Assembly: GCF_000711295.1 (NCBI RefSeq) | Contig: NZ_JOMJ01000003.1 | Location: forward strand, 1,061,001-1,125,000 | Length of the DNA stretch: 64,000 bases | DNA from: Desulfohalovibrio reitneri | GTDB taxonomy: Bacteria > Desulfobacterota > Desulfovibrionia > Desulfovibrionales > Desulfovibrionaceae | Direction of reading: 5' to 3' | In this document: positions 34,829-42,950 of the stretch, one piece after another | How positions within the stretch are numbered: position 1 is the stretch's first letter | Layout of the letters: each line of letters begins with the position of its first letter | The notes under the pieces: generated by a model | Told to the model about the DNA's origin: nothing | Database searches by the model: none | Seen by the model: only the letters and a program-made list of their open reading frames with translations | Program-made: the position numbers and the translations under genes

Positions 34829-35243
34829 CCAGGATATCGCCGAGGCGGCCAAGATTCTCCTGGAAAACAAGATCAACGGCGCTCCGGTGGTCGACGCGGG
34901 CAAGGTGGTCGGCGTACTCACCCAGGCCGACCTTGTTTCCCAGCAGAAACGACTGCGACTGCCCAGTGTATTCACCATCCTGGACGGGTTCTTCTCCCTT
35001 GGGGGAAGCGTGGACGAGATGCAGAAGGAAATGGGCAAAATCACCGCCATGACCGTGGGACAGGCCATGACCCGCAACCCCACAGTGCTGGCTCCGGATA
35101 CCCCGTTGGATGAAGCGGCCACCCTGATGGTTGACAGCAAGCTCTACACCCTGCCCGTGGTGGACGGGGAAAGCGTGGTCGGAGTCGTCGGCAAGTCCGA
35201 CATTCTCAACACCCTCACGGCCTCCGGCTCATCAGGGGAGTGA
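34776..35243 (+). CDS. Two-CBS-domain protein
   Basis: A 155-residue soluble protein made of one Bateman pair. First CBS: AKDIMSREVITLSPDQDIAEAAKILLENKINGAPVVD to VGVLTQADLV; second: VGQAMTRNPTVLAPDTPLDEAATLM to VVGVVGKSDILNTL. Such stand-alone modules bind adenine nucleotides and act on partner proteins. ATG 34776 follows AAGGAG; the gene starts inside nnr with a 53-bp overlap in a different frame and ends overlapping tsaE. Confidence 0.9.
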   Translation: MQTAKDIMSREVITLSPDQDIAEAAKILLENKINGAPVVDAGKVVGVLTQADLVSQQKRLRLPSVFTILDGFFSLGGSVDEMQKEMGKITAMTVGQAMTRNPTVLAPDTPLDEAATLMVDSKLYTLPVVDGESVVGVVGKSDILNTLTASGSSGE

Positions 35244-35725
35244 TGCGGCTGAAGCTTGCGGATGAAAGAGCGACTCTGGCCCTGGGCGGATGGCTGGCTG
35301 AATGCCTTGCGGAACGGTCCGGTCTAGCCCTCCTGCTCGAAGGCCCCCTGGGGTCGGGCAAGACCACCCTGGTGCGAGGTCTAACCCGCGTCCTGCCGGG
35401 CGGGGACCAGGCCGAGGTCGCTTCGCCCAGCTTCAACATCGTCAACATCTATCCCACGACCCCCGAAGTGGCCCATTTCGACCTCTACCGGCTCGAGGGA
35501 AGTCCGCCGGGCGAGGAATACGAGGAGTGGCTGGACATGCCGGGGGCGGTTGTGGCCGTCGAATGGGCGGAGTATCTTAATCCCGGCCTGCTTCCCGACG
35601 ACCGCTTGACCCTGCGCTGGGTGGAGCCCCTGGACGGGGGCAGGCTGGTGGAAATCGCAGCCAGGGGGGAGGCGGCGGAAGCCTGCCTGAAAAGGCTGGC
35701 GGAACGTGTCAACGAACAAGCCTGA
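35243..35725 (+). CDS. tsaE: tRNA threonylcarbamoyladenosine biosynthesis ATPase TsaE
   Basis: A 160-residue P-loop ATPase that works with TsaB, TsaC and TsaD to make t6A37 in ANN-reading tRNAs. Walker A is LEGPLGSGKTTLVRGL (about 32-47); then EVASPSFNIVNIY, HFDLYRLEG and VVAVEWAEYL, all typical. ATG 35243 shares a base with the CBS stop; a GTG directly before (35240) is also possible. The 3' end nearly touches lysC. Confidence 0.93.
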   Translation: MRLKLADERATLALGGWLAECLAERSGLALLLEGPLGSGKTTLVRGLTRVLPGGDQAEVASPSFNIVNIYPTTPEVAHFDLYRLEGSPPGEEYEEWLDMPGAVVAVEWAEYLNPGLLPDDRLTLRWVEPLDGGRLVEIAARGEAAEACLKRLAERVNEQA

Positions 35726-35732
35726 GGACGCC

Positions 35733-36971
35733 ATGGAAATTATTGTACAGAAATTCGGCGGCACCTCCGTGGCCAACCTCGAATGCATGAAGCGTGTGCG
35801 CGAGGTGGTGGCCTGCAAATTGGACCAAGGGGTCAAGGTGGCCGTTGTGCTCTCGGCCATGGCCGGCGAGACCAACCGCCTCATCTCCCTGGCGGAGTCA
35901 TTCTCCACCGCGCCCGACCCTTCCGAACTGGACGTGCTGGTGACTACCGGCGAACAGGCCTCGGTCTCCCTGTTCTCCATGCTGCTCAAGGACGCCGGGG
36001 TGAAGGCCCGCTCCCTGCTCGGCCACCAGATCCAGGTTCGAACCAGTTGCGAGTATGGCAACGCCCGCATCCTGGACATCGAGGCCGAGGCCATGAAGAA
36101 CCACTTCCAGGACAATGACGTACTGGTCATCGCGGGCTTTCAGGGCTGCGACGAACACGGCCGGCTGACCACTCTCGGCCGCGGCGGCTCCGACACCTCC
36201 GCTGTGGCCTTGGCCGCCGCCCTGGGCGCATCCAGCTGCGAAATCTATACGGACGTCGAGGGCGTCTACACCACAGACCCCAACATCTGCGACAAGGCCC
36301 GCAAGCTGGACCGCGTCAGCTACGACGAAATGCTCGAAATGGCCTCCATGGGGGCCAAAGTCCTGCAAATCCGTTCCGTGGAATTCGCCAAAAAATACGG
36401 CGTCAACGTCCACGTCCGCTCCACTTTTTCCGACACCCCCGGTACAATCGTCTCCCAGGAGGTTCCGTCCATGGAACACGTGCTCGTTTCCGGCATCGCC
36501 TACGACAAGGACCAGGCCCGCGTCACCATCTACGACGTGCTGGACCAGCCGGGCGTGGCTTCCTCCATCTTCGGCCCCATCGCCCGCGAGGGCATCCTCG
36601 TGGACATGATCATCCAGAACACCTCGCGCGACGGGCACACGGATATGACCTTCACCGTTCCCCGCAAAGACCTGGAGCGGACCGTCACACTCCTGAAGCA
36701 GGCGCAGGAGACCATCCACGCCAAGGACATCCAGTCCGACACCGGCGTCTGCAAGGTCTCGGTCATCGGCGTGGGTATGCGCAACCACTCCGGCGTGGCC
36801 TCCAAGGCGTTCGAGGCCCTGGCGCGCGAGGGAATCAATCTGCTGATGATCTCGACTTCAGAGATCAAGATCACCATGCTGCTTGAGGACAAGTACGCCG
36901 AATTGGCGGTGCGGACCCTGCACGAGGCCTTCGAGCTGGACAAACACCCCGAGGAACGGGTGACAGAGTGA
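35733..36971 (+). CDS. lysC: Aspartate kinase
   Basis: A 412-residue aspartokinase that phosphorylates aspartate, the entry to Lys, Thr, Met and diaminopimelate synthesis. The kinase domain has VQKFGGTSVANLECM, VLSAMAGETNRL, VTTGEQASV, TLGRGGSDTSAVALAAAL and TDVEGVYTTDPN; two ACT domains follow (YDKDQARVTIYDVLDQPGVAS and VSVIGVGMRNHSGVASKAF), so lysine and/or threonine feedback is likely. Start ATG 35733 gives the standard N-terminus. dapA further on uses the downstream product. Confidence 0.96.
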   Translation: MEIIVQKFGGTSVANLECMKRVREVVACKLDQGVKVAVVLSAMAGETNRLISLAESFSTAPDPSELDVLVTTGEQASVSLFSMLLKDAGVKARSLLGHQIQVRTSCEYGNARILDIEAEAMKNHFQDNDVLVIAGFQGCDEHGRLTTLGRGGSDTSAVALAAALGASSCEIYTDVEGVYTTDPNICDKARKLDRVSYDEMLEMASMGAKVLQIRSVEFAKKYGVNVHVRSTFSDTPGTIVSQEVPSMEHVLVSGIAYDKDQARVTIYDVLDQPGVASSIFGPIAREGILVDMIIQNTSRDGHTDMTFTVPRKDLERTVTLLKQAQETIHAKDIQSDTGVCKVSVIGVGMRNHSGVASKAFEALAREGINLLMISTSEIKITMLLEDKYAELAVRTLHEAFELDKHPEERVTE

Positions 36972-38602
36972 TGAGCCGGCGCATCCAGATCTACGACACC
37001 ACCCTGCGCGACGGGTCCCAGGCCGAGGAGATCAACTTCACCTCGGACGACAAGATCCTTGTGGCCAGGCAATTGGACCAACTTGGCGTGACTTACGCCG
37101 AAGGCGGTTTCCCTGGCTCCAATCCAACCGACAGGGCGTTCTTCCGCGAGGTCGGGAAAGAGCGCTTTACGAACCTGACCATCACCGCATTCGGTGCCAC
37201 CCACTCCTCCAAGACCACGGCGGAGAACGATACCGGACTCAAAGCGCTGGTTGAATCACGAGCCCCAGTGGCCACCATCTTCGGCAAATGCTGGGACCTG
37301 CACGTACGCGACGCCCTGCGCATCGACAAAGAGCGGAATCTGGGCATAATCAGGAACACCGTCTCTTTCCTCAAGAATCACTTTAGGGAAGTGTTCTTTG
37401 ACGCCGAGCACTTTTTCGACGGCTTCATGCATCCCCTTGCCGAGGAAGGCGGGGAACCGTACGCCATATCCTGCCTGCGAGCTGCGTTTGACGCGGGTGC
37501 CGACGTCCTTGTTCTATGCGACACCAACGGCGGCAGCATGCCACACCAGATCGTGGAAGCCATGGGAACGGTCCAGCGGGCGCTGCCCGAGGCGCGGTTG
37601 GGCATCCACACCCACAACGACGGCGACCTGGCCGTGGCCAACTCTCTGGAGGCGGTGCGCGCCGGAGCCTGTCAAGTACAAGGGACCATCAATGGGTACG
37701 GGGAGCGCTGCGGCAACGCCAACCTGTGCTCCATAATCCCAGCGCTGCAAACCAAGATGGGGCTGGAGTGCCTGCCCGAGGGCTGCCAGGAAAACCTCAC
37801 CCGCATTTCCCACTATGTGGCCGAGACCGCCAACCTCCGTCCTTTCCTGCGGCAGCCCTACGTGGGCCGTTCCGCCTTCGCCCACAAGGGCGGCGTGCAT
37901 GTCTCGGCGGTCATGCGCAATCCGGCCACCTACGAGCACATCGACCCCGCCGTGGTGGGCAACGTGCAACGCGTCCTGCTCTCGGAGCTGGCTGGGCGCT
38001 CCAACGTGCTGGCCATGGCCTCGCGCTACTACGAGGACCTGGACAAAAACGACCCCCACGTGGAATCGCTCCTGGCCGAGATCAAGGAACGGGAGAAGAT
38101 GGGCTACGAGTACTCCGCCGCCGAGGCCTCGTTCATGCTGCTCTTCTTCCGCACAATGGGCTGGTCGCGGCGCTACTTTGAACACATCAACTTCCGGGTT
38201 CTTGACGCCAAGCGCGGCGGCGAGGACCCTATTTCCGAGGCCACGGTGATCCTCAAGGTTCGCGGCCAGCACATACACACCGCAGCCGACGGCCAGGGAC
38301 CGGTCAACGCCCTGGACAACGCCCTGCGCAAGGCTCTGCTCGACTCCTATCCGGGGCTGGCGGAAATGCGCCTGGTGGACTTCAAAGTGCGTGTGCTCTC
38401 CGGATATCAGCGTGACACCGGCGGGACGGCTTCCTATGTGCGGGTGCTCATTGAATCCGGCGACAAGCAGGAAAAATGGACCACCGTGGGGCTGTCGCAC
38501 AACATCATCGACGCCTCCTGGGAAGCCCTGGTGGACGCCATCACCTACAAGCTTTTCAAGGACGATCCCCAGAAGTGGCCGGTCAAAAAGAAAGACCTGT
38601 AG
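36971..38602 (+). CDS. cimA: (R)-citramalate synthase
   Basis: A 543-residue enzyme of the isopropylmalate/homocitrate synthase family that joins pyruvate and acetyl-CoA to citramalate, a threonine-independent route to 2-ketobutyrate and isoleucine. Motifs: IYDTTLRDGSQAEEINFT, GGFPGSNPTD, ADVLVLCDTNGGSMPHQ, GIHTHNDGDLAVANSLEAV, QGTINGYGERCGNANL, and the C-terminal allosteric LeuA dimer domain. The long-form spacing and FGKCWDLHV segment fit CimA rather than LeuA. It starts inside the lysC stop (TGATG). Confidence 0.93.
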   Translation: MSRRIQIYDTTLRDGSQAEEINFTSDDKILVARQLDQLGVTYAEGGFPGSNPTDRAFFREVGKERFTNLTITAFGATHSSKTTAENDTGLKALVESRAPVATIFGKCWDLHVRDALRIDKERNLGIIRNTVSFLKNHFREVFFDAEHFFDGFMHPLAEEGGEPYAISCLRAAFDAGADVLVLCDTNGGSMPHQIVEAMGTVQRALPEARLGIHTHNDGDLAVANSLEAVRAGACQVQGTINGYGERCGNANLCSIIPALQTKMGLECLPEGCQENLTRISHYVAETANLRPFLRQPYVGRSAFAHKGGVHVSAVMRNPATYEHIDPAVVGNVQRVLLSELAGRSNVLAMASRYYEDLDKNDPHVESLLAEIKEREKMGYEYSAAEASFMLLFFRTMGWSRRYFEHINFRVLDAKRGGEDPISEATVILKVRGQHIHTAADGQGPVNALDNALRKALLDSYPGLAEMRLVDFKVRVLSGYQRDTGGTASYVRVLIESGDKQEKWTTVGLSHNIIDASWEALVDAITYKLFKDDPQKWPVKKKDL

Positions 38603-39414
38603 AATTAGCCGTCCTGTCAGACAATCAGGCCCTGCCCGGCTTCTCAAACGAGTGGGGTCTGGCTGTAGCCGTACGGCGCGGCGGCACCCTGGGCTTGTGG
38701 GACACTGGGGCCTCACGGTTGTTTCTGGACAACGCCCGCCGTCTCGGCCTCGACCTGTCACAGGCCGCTTGGCTGGCCCTCTCCCACAGCCACTACGACC
38801 ACACAGGGGGCGTCGCCGCCCTGGTGGAAACGGGCTTCGCCGGAATCGTCACCGCCCATCCGTCCGTGCTTCGCGAGACATATTCCTGCCGTCCGGGCAA
38901 ACCGGTACGCGAAATTGGCGCGCCCCGGGACTGCCTGCCCATTCTGGAAGACCGGCTGGTCCCGGTTCTGGAAGCCAGGGAGATCGCCCCCGGCGTCACC
39001 TTCGCATCCGGCCTGCCAAGAAGTCCGGAGGACCCCGGACACACAGGCTGGTTCTATGCGGACGCCTTGGGAAGCGAGCCGGACACGGTACCTGACGACG
39101 CATACCTGGCCATCGAAACGCCGACCGGAACAGTATTGCTGCTGGGCTGCTGCCACGCCGGTCTAAGCAACACCTTTGTGCATGCCCGTGAAAAGCTGGG
39201 CATCGAGTCTGTTCACGCCGTGGTCGGTGGGCTGCATCTCTACGAGGCGGAAACCGAGGGAGTGCGACGCGCGGCCGCCCTTCTGGAAGAAGCCGGAGTA
39301 AAGAGGGTGATCGTGGGCCACTGCACCGGCGAAGGCGCGGTCCGGGAATTGGCCGAGGCGCTTCCCGGCCGGGTTGAGCCATTGGCCGCGGGGCAAAGCC
39401 TGATATTCGGGTGA
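38575..39414 (+). CDS. Metallo-beta-lactamase-fold hydrolase (COG1237 type)
   Basis: A predicted binuclear-metal hydrolase of about 279 residues. Metal ligands are in LALSHSHYDHTGGVAAL, LLGCCHAGLSNT, and VVGGLHLYEAE plus the late VIVGHCTGEGAV. This set resembles the group of small cytoplasmic MBL proteins related to the archaeal dihydropteroate-linked synthases; substrate unknown. No ATG fits: GTG 38575 overlaps the cimA end by 28 bp and has AAGGA 13 nt upstream, so the start is uncertain. Converges on the PilZ gene. Confidence 0.8.
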   Translation: MAGQKERPVELAVLSDNQALPGFSNEWGLAVAVRRGGTLGLWDTGASRLFLDNARRLGLDLSQAAWLALSHSHYDHTGGVAALVETGFAGIVTAHPSVLRETYSCRPGKPVREIGAPRDCLPILEDRLVPVLEAREIAPGVTFASGLPRSPEDPGHTGWFYADALGSEPDTVPDDAYLAIETPTGTVLLLGCCHAGLSNTFVHAREKLGIESVHAVVGGLHLYEAETEGVRRAAALLEEAGVKRVIVGHCTGEGAVRELAEALPGRVEPLAAGQSLIFG

Positions 39415-39418
39415 GCGC

Positions 39419-39772
39419 CTATTCGAAGTAGGCGCAGGGGGAAACCTCGTCGTCGATGGCGTCAGGGTCTTCGGCATGGAACCGGATGAGGTTGCGAAGA
39501 TGGGTGAAACTGGCCGGGTCCATCTCCTCGAATTCCACGCCCGCGTCGCGCTGGCCTTCCCGGACCACAGTACCCTTAACCCGGATGGTGGCGTCGTCGG
39601 AAAGACCGATGGTCACGGTGCAGGGCTCTCCCTCCTCAAGCCTGGGGTCCGGGCTGCAGGACATGCCCTTGAGGCTGAGATTCTTCATGCGCACCGGCAC
39701 GTCATGGCCGCCGCTACTGACCACAGCGCCGAACATGAGCGGAACCCTGGTCCGGCTGCGTCGTTCCTCCAT
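39419..39772 (-). CDS. PilZ-domain protein
   Basis: A 117-residue single PilZ domain, which binds cyclic di-GMP. The N-terminal arginine motif is MEERRSRTRVP and the second motif is KNLSLKGMS (D/N-x-S-x-x-G); the third part GTVVREGQRDAGVEFEEMD completes the barrel. ATG 39772 is preferred over GTG 39781 because AGGAG sits eight bases upstream. It ends 5 bp from the MBL gene stop. Targets are unknown; a diguanylate cyclase is encoded at 49401. Confidence 0.85.
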   Translation of the reverse strand: MEERRSRTRVPLMFGAVVSSGGHDVPVRMKNLSLKGMSCSPDPRLEEGEPCTVTIGLSDDATIRVKGTVVREGQRDAGVEFEEMDPASFTHLRNLIRFHAEDPDAIDDEVSPCAYFE

Positions 39773-39869
39773 GCGATTCACTCCTTACAATCCCGATAGC
39801 ATTTCAGCCCAACGCGCGCCACCCCAGCGGCTTTCCCGCGGTTGAAAAATCATCTACCCTGCCCCGGCC

Positions 39870-41189
39870 ATGCAACCCTGCGATCTTCTCATAACCGCCC
39901 GCGCCCTCCTGCCCCAGGACGACGAACGCTCGCTCATCAACCAAGCTGCCGTTGCCGTGACCGACGGCCTAGTCGCCGGCATCGGGCGGATGGACGAAAT
40001 GGAAGCCGCCTACGCTCCCGACAAGCGTCTCGACCTCGGGAGGGCCCTCCTTCTTCCCGGCCTGGTGAACGCCCACTGCCACGCGGCCATGAGTGTGTTT
40101 CGCGGCCTGGCGGACGACCTGCCCCTCATGGACTGGCTGCGGAACAACATCTGGCCCGTGGAGAAACGCCTAAGCAAGGAAATGGTTCACCTGGGCTCCC
40201 TGCTCTCCTGCGTGGAGATGCTGCGCCGGGGGATCACCTGCTTTTCGGACATGTACCTCCACGAACACCAAGTCACCCGCGCGGCCGACGAATCCGGCAT
40301 CCGCTGCCTGGCCGCGGAGGGAGTCATCCAGACGCCCACCCTGACCTACGACTCGCCCGAGGAGGGCTACAGGCTCATCAGGGAACTCCACGCGCAATAC
40401 GCCAGGCATCCCAGGGTGGGCACGGCCGTCATGGCCCACGCCGTCTACACCACCGGCCCGTCCATGCTGCAGGAGAGCTACAAGCTGGCCGAGGAGCTGG
40501 ACACCCCGTGGATGATCCACGCCGCCGAATCAACTACCGAAACAGCCAGTTGCGTCGAGGCGCACGGCGACCGCCCCCTGCCCTATCTCGACTCCCTCGG
40601 GTTACTCACCCCGCGCGCCACCCTGTTCCACTGCGTGGACGTGACGGAGGGGGAAATCGAGTTGCTGGCGGATCGCGGCGTGGCCGTGGTTCACTGCCCC
40701 CAGTCCAACATGAAGCTGGGCAATGGCCTGGCCCCGGTGGAAGCCATGCGCCGGGCCGGAGTCCGGCTGGCACTGGGCACCGACGGAGCGGCCTCGAACA
40801 ACGACCTGAACCTATTTTCCGAAATGGCCTCCGCGGCCCACGCCCAAAAAGCCCTGACCGGCGACCCGGCGTCCATGCCCGCCCAGGCGGTTCTGGATAT
40901 GGCCACCCTGGGCGGAGCGGACGCCTTGGGCCTGCCCGGCCTGGGCAGACTGGAGGAGGGCGAATCCGCGGACCTCATCGCCCTGGACCTGGACAAGCCC
41001 AACCTCGTCCCCCTGCACAACCCGGCCTCCCAGGCGGTCTACGCAACCTCGGGAGCGGAAGTGCTCTTGACCATGGTCGAGGGCGAAGCGCTCTACCTGG
41101 ACGGACACATGGACCGCGTCGACTTGGACGCCTTGCGGCGTGAGGTGGAGTCGGCGCGAAAATGGGTCCAACGTCAACTCGCCTCTTGA
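39870..41189 (+). CDS. Amidohydrolase, methylthioadenosine/S-adenosylhomocysteine deaminase type
   Basis: A 439-residue metal-dependent deaminase of the TrzN/MtaD group. The metal site is GLVNAHCHAAMSVFRGLADDLPL (H-x-H), with MDWLRNNIWPVEKRL, AVMAHAVYTTGPSM, WMIHAAEST, LFHCVDVTEGE and LGTDGAASNNDLNLFSEM completing ligands and substrate loop. Known members deaminate 5'-methylthioadenosine or S-adenosylhomocysteine to the inosine forms, but substrate cannot be fixed from sequence. ATG 39870 follows the divergent PilZ gene. Confidence 0.88.
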   Translation: MQPCDLLITARALLPQDDERSLINQAAVAVTDGLVAGIGRMDEMEAAYAPDKRLDLGRALLLPGLVNAHCHAAMSVFRGLADDLPLMDWLRNNIWPVEKRLSKEMVHLGSLLSCVEMLRRGITCFSDMYLHEHQVTRAADESGIRCLAAEGVIQTPTLTYDSPEEGYRLIRELHAQYARHPRVGTAVMAHAVYTTGPSMLQESYKLAEELDTPWMIHAAESTTETASCVEAHGDRPLPYLDSLGLLTPRATLFHCVDVTEGEIELLADRGVAVVHCPQSNMKLGNGLAPVEAMRRAGVRLALGTDGAASNNDLNLFSEMASAAHAQKALTGDPASMPAQAVLDMATLGGADALGLPGLGRLEEGESADLIALDLDKPNLVPLHNPASQAVYATSGAEVLLTMVEGEALYLDGHMDRVDLDALRREVESARKWVQRQLAS

Positions 41190-41284
41190 CAGGCCGCCCA
41201 CCATCCGTAATAGATATCCGTTTTTCGACGACAGCACAGAGACAACCGGGGCCGTACGGCCCGATTTTCCCTTGGGAGGACGCC

Positions 41285-41620
41285 ATGGCCGCGAAAGCCA
41301 AGAACAACAAGAACGCTAAGAAAGAAGAAAAGGCCCGCAAAAAGAAGGTCGCTACCAACGCCCTGCAGGGTGCCGAGATGACCGAGCAGGGCCTGAGCTA
41401 CAACGGCTTCATCCTGGAGCCCGCGGTGGAACAGTGCGAAGGCTGCGAGCGACTGGTGGCCCTGGAGGCCGGCAAATACTGCCCCAGCTACGCCCAGCCC
41501 GAGCGCAAATGGGCCCACGGGGTCTGCAACTTCGCCACCCACGTCCGGGCCGAGGTGTCCGGCGGCGAGGTCAAGGTCAACCCCCTCAAGGCCTCCAAGC
41601 GCGCCGCCCGCGGTCGCTAA
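41285..41620 (+). CDS. PxxKW-family cysteine-rich protein
   Basis: A 111-residue protein with a very basic N-terminal 30 residues (Ala, Lys, Asn-rich) and a cysteine cluster: VEQCEGCERLV, YCPSY and GVCNFA, plus the naming motif PERKW. Four cysteines suggest a small metal or iron-sulfur site. The family is known mainly from sulfate-reducing deltaproteobacteria and has no assigned function. ATG 41285 follows GGGAGGAC. A terminator follows at 41636-41667. Confidence 0.85.
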   Translation: MAAKAKNNKNAKKEEKARKKKVATNALQGAEMTEQGLSYNGFILEPAVEQCEGCERLVALEAGKYCPSYAQPERKWAHGVCNFATHVRAEVSGGEVKVNPLKASKRAARGR

Positions 41621-41635
41621 GCCGACACGAAAATC

Positions 41636-41667
41636 CGGGCGGGTCAGCCATGGCCCGCCCTTTCTTT
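41636..41667 (+). terminator. Terminator after the PxxKW gene
   Basis: GGGCGGG pairs with CCCGCCC across a 10-nt loop, followed by TTTCTTT. It lies 16 bp after the stop codon. Confidence 0.75.
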
Positions 41668-41702
41668 CCGCCCCAGAGGCGATCCGTCCGGAGCATCCCG
41701 CC

Positions 41703-42950
41703 ATGTCCCAGACTTCCAGCGCCATTGACGCGTACCTCGCAGAGCAGGGCCAAGCCGTTATCGATTGGCAGCGCGAACTGGTTTCCCGCGTGGCCCTCGG
41801 GCCGGACAACGGCGGCAAGGGCGAGGCGGACAAGGTCGCCTTCATCAAGGACGAATTGGGCAAGCTCGGCATCGAGCCGCTGCGCGAAATGGCCTCCCCC
41901 GATTCCCGTGTGGATGGAGGGCGTCCCAACTTGGCGGCCCTGGTTCCCGGACGGGATTCCAACCGAACCCTGTGGATCATCGCCCATACCGACGTGGTAC
42001 CCGCGGGCGACCCCGGACTCTGGTCCTCCGATCCCTATCAGTTGGCCGTGGACGGCGACACCATCACCGGGCGCGGTGTGGAGGACAACAACCAGGCCAT
42101 CGTCACCGCCCTGCTCACCGCCAAGGCCCTGACTGAGCAAGAGTTGATTCCCGTCATGAACCTGGGACTCGTCTTCGCCGCCGATGAGGAAACCGGCAAC
42201 CGGCACGGCCTGGACTTCGTAATGCGCGAGCACGCCGACCTCTTCGGCGACAACGACCTCTTTCTTGTGCCCGACTTCGGCCACCCCGAATCCAAACTCA
42301 TCGAAGTGGCCGAAAAGAGCATGATGTGGCTCAAGGTGACGGTTACCGGCAAGCAGTGCCACGCCTCCACTCCCCAGGCTGGCCGCAACTCCCTTGTCGC
42401 CTGCGCGGACCTCATCATCAAGCTGCGCGGCCTCTCACAACGGTTCGACAGGCGGGACGACCTTTTTGATCCCCCAGTCTCCACCTTCGAGCCGACCAAG
42501 AAAGAGGCCAATGTGGAAAACGTCAACACCGTTCCCGGCCGCGACGTTTTCTACGTGGACTGCCGCGTTCTGGCCGAATACTCACTGAGCGATGTGCAGG
42601 AGGCCGTCCGGGAAATGGCCCGGGACGTGGCCCGCTCCCACGGGGTCGAGATCGCCGTGGATGCTGTGCATGAAGAACAGGCGGCCCCGGCCACGTCCGT
42701 TGACAGCGAGATCGTACACATGCTCCGGGACGCCGTACGCGAGGTGTACGGCGTCACCCCCAGCCCGGTGGGAATCGGCGGCGGCACCGTGGCCGCCTTC
42801 CTGCGCAAGAAGGGGTTCGAGGCGGCGGTCTGGTCCACCATCATGCACAACGCCCACCAGCCCAACGAACACGCCCTGATCAGCAACCACCTTCGTGACG
42901 CCAAGGTTGTGGCCAGGCTGCTGGCCCCCTCCCCTCGCACCTCGCGATGA
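41703..42950 (+). CDS. M20-family metallohydrolase (ArgE/DapE-like)
   Basis: A 415-residue di-zinc peptidase/deacylase. Metal ligands and active site are in LWIIAHTDVVPAGD, GRGVEDNNQAIV, FAADEETGNRHGLDF, VPDFGHPESK and NAHQPNEHALI. The dimerisation (lid) domain lies between about 190 and 300. DapE and ArgE act on succinyl- or acetyl-amino acids, and peptidase V-type members cut dipeptides; the substrate here is open. It overlaps mnmG by ATGA. A DapE role with lysC and dapA in the window is tempting but not shown. Confidence 0.87.
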   Translation: MSQTSSAIDAYLAEQGQAVIDWQRELVSRVALGPDNGGKGEADKVAFIKDELGKLGIEPLREMASPDSRVDGGRPNLAALVPGRDSNRTLWIIAHTDVVPAGDPGLWSSDPYQLAVDGDTITGRGVEDNNQAIVTALLTAKALTEQELIPVMNLGLVFAADEETGNRHGLDFVMREHADLFGDNDLFLVPDFGHPESKLIEVAEKSMMWLKVTVTGKQCHASTPQAGRNSLVACADLIIKLRGLSQRFDRRDDLFDPPVSTFEPTKKEANVENVNTVPGRDVFYVDCRVLAEYSLSDVQEAVREMARDVARSHGVEIAVDAVHEEQAAPATSVDSEIVHMLRDAVREVYGVTPSPVGIGGGTVAAFLRKKGFEAAVWSTIMHNAHQPNEHALISNHLRDAKVVARLLAPSPRTSR

